Shown here: piece by piece, positions 5,726-8,832 of the stretch
Layout: the number at the start of each line of letters is the position of its first letter
Position numbering within the stretch: the stretch's first letter is position 1
NCBI GenBank assembly: GCA_027024125.1
Contig: JALVSV010000476.1
Coordinates: forward strand, 1 to 8,832
Direction of reading: 5' to 3'
Length of the DNA stretch: 8,832 nucleotides
Origin: Methylothermaceae bacterium
GTDB lineage: Bacteria > Pseudomonadota > Gammaproteobacteria > Methylococcales > Methylothermaceae
The notes under the pieces: model-generated
Database searches by the model: none
What the model was told of the DNA's origin: nothing
What the model saw: the letters and a program-made list of their open reading frames with translations, nothing else
Program-made: the position numbers and the translations under genes

Positions 5726-6813
5726 ATGGGTTGGTGGTCGAGATCCGTCAGCGTCGTCCGGCTCCCCTGGATATCGGGCTGGAATGCCGGGAAGGAGAAC
5801 TGCTGGCCCTGGTGGGTCCCTCCGGCAGCGGCAAGACCACACTGTTACGTTGCATCGCCGGACTGCATCGGCCCCAGGGCAGGATCGTCTGTGGGGGAGA
5901 GGTCTGGCTGGACAGCGGTGCCAGGGTGGCGCTTCCTTCGCAGCGGCGTCGGGTGGGGTTCGTGTTCCAGGATTATGCCCTGTTCCCCCATCTGACGGTG
6001 CTGGAGAATGTCGCTCTGGGTTGCCGGTCGCCAAGAAACCAGGCACTGGCCAAGGCGCGCCAGTGGCTGGCACGGGTCCATCTCTCGGGTCTGGAGGAAC
6101 GTCTCCCCACCACCCTGTCCGGAGGGCAGCAGCAACGGGTGGCGCTGGCCCGGGCATTGATGCGTGATCCTGCGGTGATCCTGCTCGATGAACCTTTCTC
6201 TGCCGTGGACCAGGTCACCCGCCGGCGGCTGCGCCTGGAGATGGCTGAACTCAGGCGGGGGCTTCAGTTGCCCATCGTGTTGGTCACCCACGACCTCGAG
6301 GAGGCGGAGATGCTTGCCGACAGGATCGCGCTGATCCACCACGGCAGGATACTGCAGCAGGGTCTTCCAAGAGAGGTGCTGCAGCGTCCGGTCAATTCCG
6401 AAGCTGCGAGACTGGTGGATATTCGCAACCTGTTTCGTGGAAGGGTCACCGCAGTGGATGAGGCCAGGGGACGTTGCCATCTGCGCTGGCCAGGGGGGGA
6501 GGTGGAAGCGAATTGGCGGAAGGGGCTGCCACCTGGAACCTCAGTCGACTGGTGTATTCCACCATCCGGTCTGGTGCTCCATTCCCGCTTGCGTCCTTCC
6601 CGTGGGGTGCGGGAGAATCCGGTGAAGGGGCGTATCGTCGAGATCGTCCACTTCGGTGGCCACGCCCAGGTGATCCTGGCCCCGGCCTCTGCTCCCCAAC
6701 TGCGCCTCTATCTCGATCTCCCCTTGCACGTGGCCGAACGCAACCGGCTGGCTGTGGGGGAGGGTATCGGAGTCTCTTTGCTGATCGACTCCATTCATCT
6801 AATGGAAGATTGA
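5722..6813 (+). CDS. modC: Molybdate ABC transporter, ATP-binding subunit
   Basis: ModC powers molybdate import by ATP hydrolysis on the cytoplasmic face of ModB. The 363-residue protein has an ABC domain with Walker A GPSGSGKTT (32-40), Q-loop FQDYALFPH (82-90), signature LSGGQQQRVALARAL (132-146), Walker B VILLDEPFSAVD (152-163) and switch His in VTHD (188-191). A C-terminal TOBE/MOP region (about 293-360, SRGVRENPVKGRIVEI onward) is the part that in ModC can bind molybdate and regulate the transporter. All catalytic residues are present. It is the last gene of the six-gene plus-strand run. After its stop there are 54 bases with a small hairpin but no T-rich terminator before the convergent phosphatase pseudogene. 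I see no moco riboswitch or clear ModE-type operator ahead of modA; the mod genes have no intergenic room for one. Confidence 0.96.
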   Translation: MNGLVVEIRQRRPAPLDIGLECREGELLALVGPSGSGKTTLLRCIAGLHRPQGRIVCGGEVWLDSGARVALPSQRRRVGFVFQDYALFPHLTVLENVALGCRSPRNQALAKARQWLARVHLSGLEERLPTTLSGGQQQRVALARALMRDPAVILLDEPFSAVDQVTRRRLRLEMAELRRGLQLPIVLVTHDLEEAEMLADRIALIHHGRILQQGLPREVLQRPVNSEAARLVDIRNLFRGRVTAVDEARGRCHLRWPGGEVEANWRKGLPPGTSVDWCIPPSGLVLHSRLRPSRGVRENPVKGRIVEIVHFGGHAQVILAPASAPQLRLYLDLPLHVAERNRLAVGEGIGVSLLIDSIHLMED

Positions 6814-6841
6814 TTGGGGTCAGAGTGGAATGTCCACTGTG
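6814..6841. other. Short hairpin after modC next to a TTGGGGTCAGAGTGG sequence
   Basis: TTGGGGTCAGAGTGG (6814-6828) runs into a hairpin AGTGGA (6824-6829), loop ATG, TCCACT (6833-6838), which extends past one G-G mismatch to two further pairs. No T-run follows on either strand, so it is a poor terminator. From memory, TGGGGTCAGAGT-like sequences are widespread between genes in gammaproteobacteria, often near REP-associated tyrosine transposases; here no transposase is present. It may be an element remnant at the modC/phosphatase boundary. Confidence 0.35.
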
Positions 6842-6867
6842 GCAGGTTCAAAAGGATGGTGAATTTC

Positions 6868-7681
6868 TCATACCTTGAAATGCCCCCGCAGTTCTCCACG
6901 GGTATCCCGCTTGGTCCGGAAGACTTCATAGTGAACCGTTCGTCCCTTGAGCCGGATCAGCATGGCATTGGAGTGTTCGGCGTAGAAATCCTTCTTATCC
7001 ATGGTGCTGAGAACCTTGACCCCCTTCTGGCAGGGTGCTTTGAGACGTGTGGCGGTAGCGCCAATAAGCCGATTTTTGCAGCTGGTTGATGGGGCTCGAC
7101 ATCAGATCGTCCAATATCATGTACTGGGGGTGCTGGGTGAGGAACCGCCTCGTCGGCCTGCTGTCCCCCCAGGCGTCCAGGTATTTCTCCCGGTATTCTT
7201 CGAGATCCGGTGCCTTGCCTGCCAAAGGAATATCGTAATAGATCTGATCTCCGCAATGGATCATGAAGCGGATGTGTTCGTCCTGTGCGACCTGGGAGAG
7301 AGTTTCGAAGGCCGGGTCGGGATCTGAGAATTCTCCCAATGAGTGAAGATTGCAGCTACCCAGTATGAAGCTGAAATCCAGCGGGGTCTCCGCCTGTGGC
7401 AGTGTTCTAAAGCGCCCTTCGCAGTGGCCGAATTCCACCCAATGCAGCGGGTCTGTGTCCGGCCGTCGGGCAAAGCGAACCTGGCAGCGGTATTCCTTGT
7501 CCTGGGACAGATCGGTGATCTCGATGACCCCGGTGTAGCCATGTCTGGGTTCCAGCTTCAGTTGCCGGGGTTTGAAGCGGCCTGGTCTGAGGGTCACGAA
7601 TGCCACCGGATAGCGGCGCTCGCCGCGAACCCAGATTTTTACCGACGATTCGGTAACGTGTCCGATGATGAGTCTGGCCAT
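6868..7681 (-). pseudogene. PhoD-like (alkaline phosphatase D family) metallophosphatase, degraded
   Basis: The N-terminal part reads as a PhoD-family protein: a beta-rich PhoD_N-like domain (MARLIIGHVTESSVKIWVRG, residues 1-20), then FILGSCNLHSLG (105-116) and the metal-binding HCGDQIYYD (142-150). At residue 192 ILDD, which in the family continues DDHE, jumps directly to LMSSPINQLQKS (193-204), a segment I recognise from near the family C-terminus; about 200 or more residues with the remaining metal ligands appear deleted. The reading frame then stops at 6995. The conserved end (MDKKDFYAEHSNAMLIRLKG, 7002 leftward to a stop at 6868) lies in another frame. One extra G in the G5 run at 7020-7024 explains the shift: with four G it reads TLPEGVKVLSTMDKKDF. 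Start chosen at 7681, where the domain begins; an in-frame ATG at 7762 overlaps the kinase stop as ATGA. No signal peptide is seen. Confidence 0.75.
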
Positions 7682-7758
7682 GGCGTGCATCCTATGGGAG
7701 GTTGGATTTCCTGCAGGTTGAATGCCGGTGCATTGGCGAAAGAAGCAACCAGATCGAA

Positions 7759-8832
7759 TCATAACAGCATTCGTATCATCAACAGAAGATTGATTCCCAG
7801 GGAAATCAAGGCGCAGGTGCGCCAGAAGGCCACAGGATTGCGTTCAATCAAGGGTTGGCGGTCCTGTTGCAGGAATCGTGGGTTGGGTTTTTCCAGGTCG
7901 TGGAGAAATTCGGTCAGGGTTTCATAACGCTTGTCGGGGTCGACGCTCAGGGCTTTTTCCAGCGCCCGGTCCATCCATAACGGAATTTCCGGATTCCAGT
8001 GACGCGCCGAGGTGTATTTGATCCGGACGACGTTGCCTTCGCCATATTTCTCCCCATAGGGCAGGTGACCTGTGAGCAGTTCAAAGGCGATCACTGCCAG
8101 GGAGAACTGGTCGGATCTCTGGCTTCCGGCGTATCCGAGGAAATACTCGGGCGCCGCGTAATGCTTGGTGCCCAATAGGTGGATGCGCTCGAGCGGACTG
8201 CTGATCTCTTCCAGGCCTGCGATCTTGACCGAGCCAAAATCGATCAGCTTCAGGATGCCATCCGGACCGATCATGATATTGTCCGGCTTCAGATCCTGAT
8301 GCAGCATTTCCAGCCGGTGGAAGGCCATCAACCCCCGGGCGGCCTGGTTGATGAGATCACGAACCTGCTGGAAGCTGCGTTGGGGGTGTTCGTCCATCCA
8401 CTGGCGCAGGGTCTCCCCTTCGATATACTCGCTCACCAGGTAGAGGAAGGAACGTTTGCGCCTGGGTTTGAACACCCTCATCACATGGGGGCTGCTGATC
8501 CGGCTGCCCACCCATTCCTCGTGGGAGAACAGATCGATATAGATCGGGTCATCCTCGAAGTTGGGCGAGGGCGTCTTGAGGACCACCGGTTGCCTGTTTT
8601 CCTCGTCGATGGCCTGATAGATCTGGACCCGTTTGCTGGCGCTGATCTCACGCACGATCCGGTAACCGTCCAATTTCATTCCCGCTTCCAGCAAGGGAGG
8701 GAAGGGGAGTTCTGAGAGCTTGAGCAGAACCTCCTGTTCACTGGGAACGGGCAGGTTGATGAAACGGACGATCTGGCAGGTCAGGTTGTCCGGACTGCCT
8801 GCCTCCCAGGCCGCCCGGACCAGGGTCTCGGC
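7759..8832 (-). CDS. PP2C phosphatase-Ser/Thr protein kinase fusion, C-terminal membrane anchor (5' end outside window)
   Basis: The frame stays open to the window edge, so this is the C-terminal 357 residues of a larger protein. Visible residues 1-24 (ETLVRAAWEAGSPDNLTCQI and neighbours) match the end of a PP2C phosphatase, with the metal-binding Asp of GSPDN. A kinase domain follows from about residue 55 (GYRIVREISASKRVQIYQA). It has Lys86 (VVLK), HQDLKPDN (178-185, catalytic Asp180), DFG (198-200), GTKHYAAPE (activation-segment end) and SDQFSLAVIAFELLTG. The usual GxGxxG loop is replaced by SASKRVQ, and HRD is HQD; both occur in PP2C-kinase fusions. A single hydrophobic span (about 334-357, AFWRTCALISLGINLLLMIR) anchors it to the inner membrane. 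An internal TTG at 8694 is not the true start. Its stop overlaps a possible start of the phosphatase pseudogene. Relatives often sit near nitrate-assimilation genes; none are visible here. Confidence 0.92.
   Translation of the reverse strand, partial: AETLVRAAWEAGSPDNLTCQIVRFINLPVPSEQEVLLKLSELPFPPLLEAGMKLDGYRIVREISASKRVQIYQAIDEENRQPVVLKTPSPNFEDDPIYIDLFSHEEWVGSRISSPHVMRVFKPRRKRSFLYLVSEYIEGETLRQWMDEHPQRSFQQVRDLINQAARGLMAFHRLEMLHQDLKPDNIMIGPDGILKLIDFGSVKIAGLEEISSPLERIHLLGTKHYAAPEYFLGYAGSQRSDQFSLAVIAFELLTGHLPYGEKYGEGNVVRIKYTSARHWNPEIPLWMDRALEKALSVDPDKRYETLTEFLHDLEKPNPRFLQQDRQPLIERNPVAFWRTCALISLGINLLLMIRMLL

Noticed and set aside
5183..6157. Minus-strand frame of 324 codons opposite modB and modC
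   Set aside because: It is antisense to two well-supported transporter genes; its composition is Pro/Gly/Arg-rich without domain motifs.
7682..7762. Extra 27 codons before the chosen phosphatase start (ATG at 7762)
   Set aside because: The ATGA overlap with the kinase is attractive, but the added residues look unlike a signal peptide or the family N-terminus, and MARLIIGHV at 7681 fits the domain start with an AGG upstream.
7343..7927. Plus-strand frame of 194 codons opposite the phosphatase remnant and kinase C-terminus
   Set aside because: The opposite strand carries PhoD and kinase motifs, and this frame has no recognisable domain.

Overview
The window looks like chromosomal DNA of a GC-rich gammaproteobacterium. 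Both tRNA genes carry an encoded CCA. Coding is dense, with 1-4 base start/stop overlaps, and the gene families present (M18 aminopeptidase, CsgG-type lipoproteins, a PP2C-kinase fusion) are common in that class. I cannot name the genus.

Layout. A strong intrinsic terminator at 19-53 (+) ends a transcript that begins left of the window. On the minus strand follow an M18 aminopeptidase (128-1453) and, upstream of it and overlapping it by 14 bases, a macro-domain ADP-ribose deacetylase-like protein (1440-1979); these form a two-gene operon. The 346 bases from 1980 to 2325 hold no gene. They contain two degenerate copies plus a stub of one repeat unit. The second copy is interrupted by an 81-base palindrome-bearing insert. 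The stretch ends in a good sigma-70 promoter for tRNA-Gly(GCC) and tRNA-Cys(GCA). One terminator-like hairpin lies between the two tRNAs and another after them.

On the plus strand, 2625-6813 holds six genes, all overlapping the next by 1-19 bases: three lipoproteins (CsgG family, DUF4810, DUF799/GNA1162 family), then modA, modB and modC of a molybdate ABC transporter. The lipoproteins are a recurrent trio likely to work together at the cell envelope. Their tight joining to a molybdate importer is the most unusual arrangement here.

From the right edge, on the minus strand, comes a PP2C phosphatase-Ser/Thr kinase fusion, of which only the last residues of the phosphatase plus the complete kinase and a C-terminal membrane anchor are visible. 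It is followed, through an ATGA overlap, by a PhoD-like phosphatase that appears to be a pseudogene: its catalytic core seems to be lost by an internal deletion, and one extra G in a G5 run shifts the frame of the conserved C-terminus. This gene converges on modC with only 54 bases between them.

I found no CRISPR array, intact insertion sequence, prophage or clearly novel defence system.
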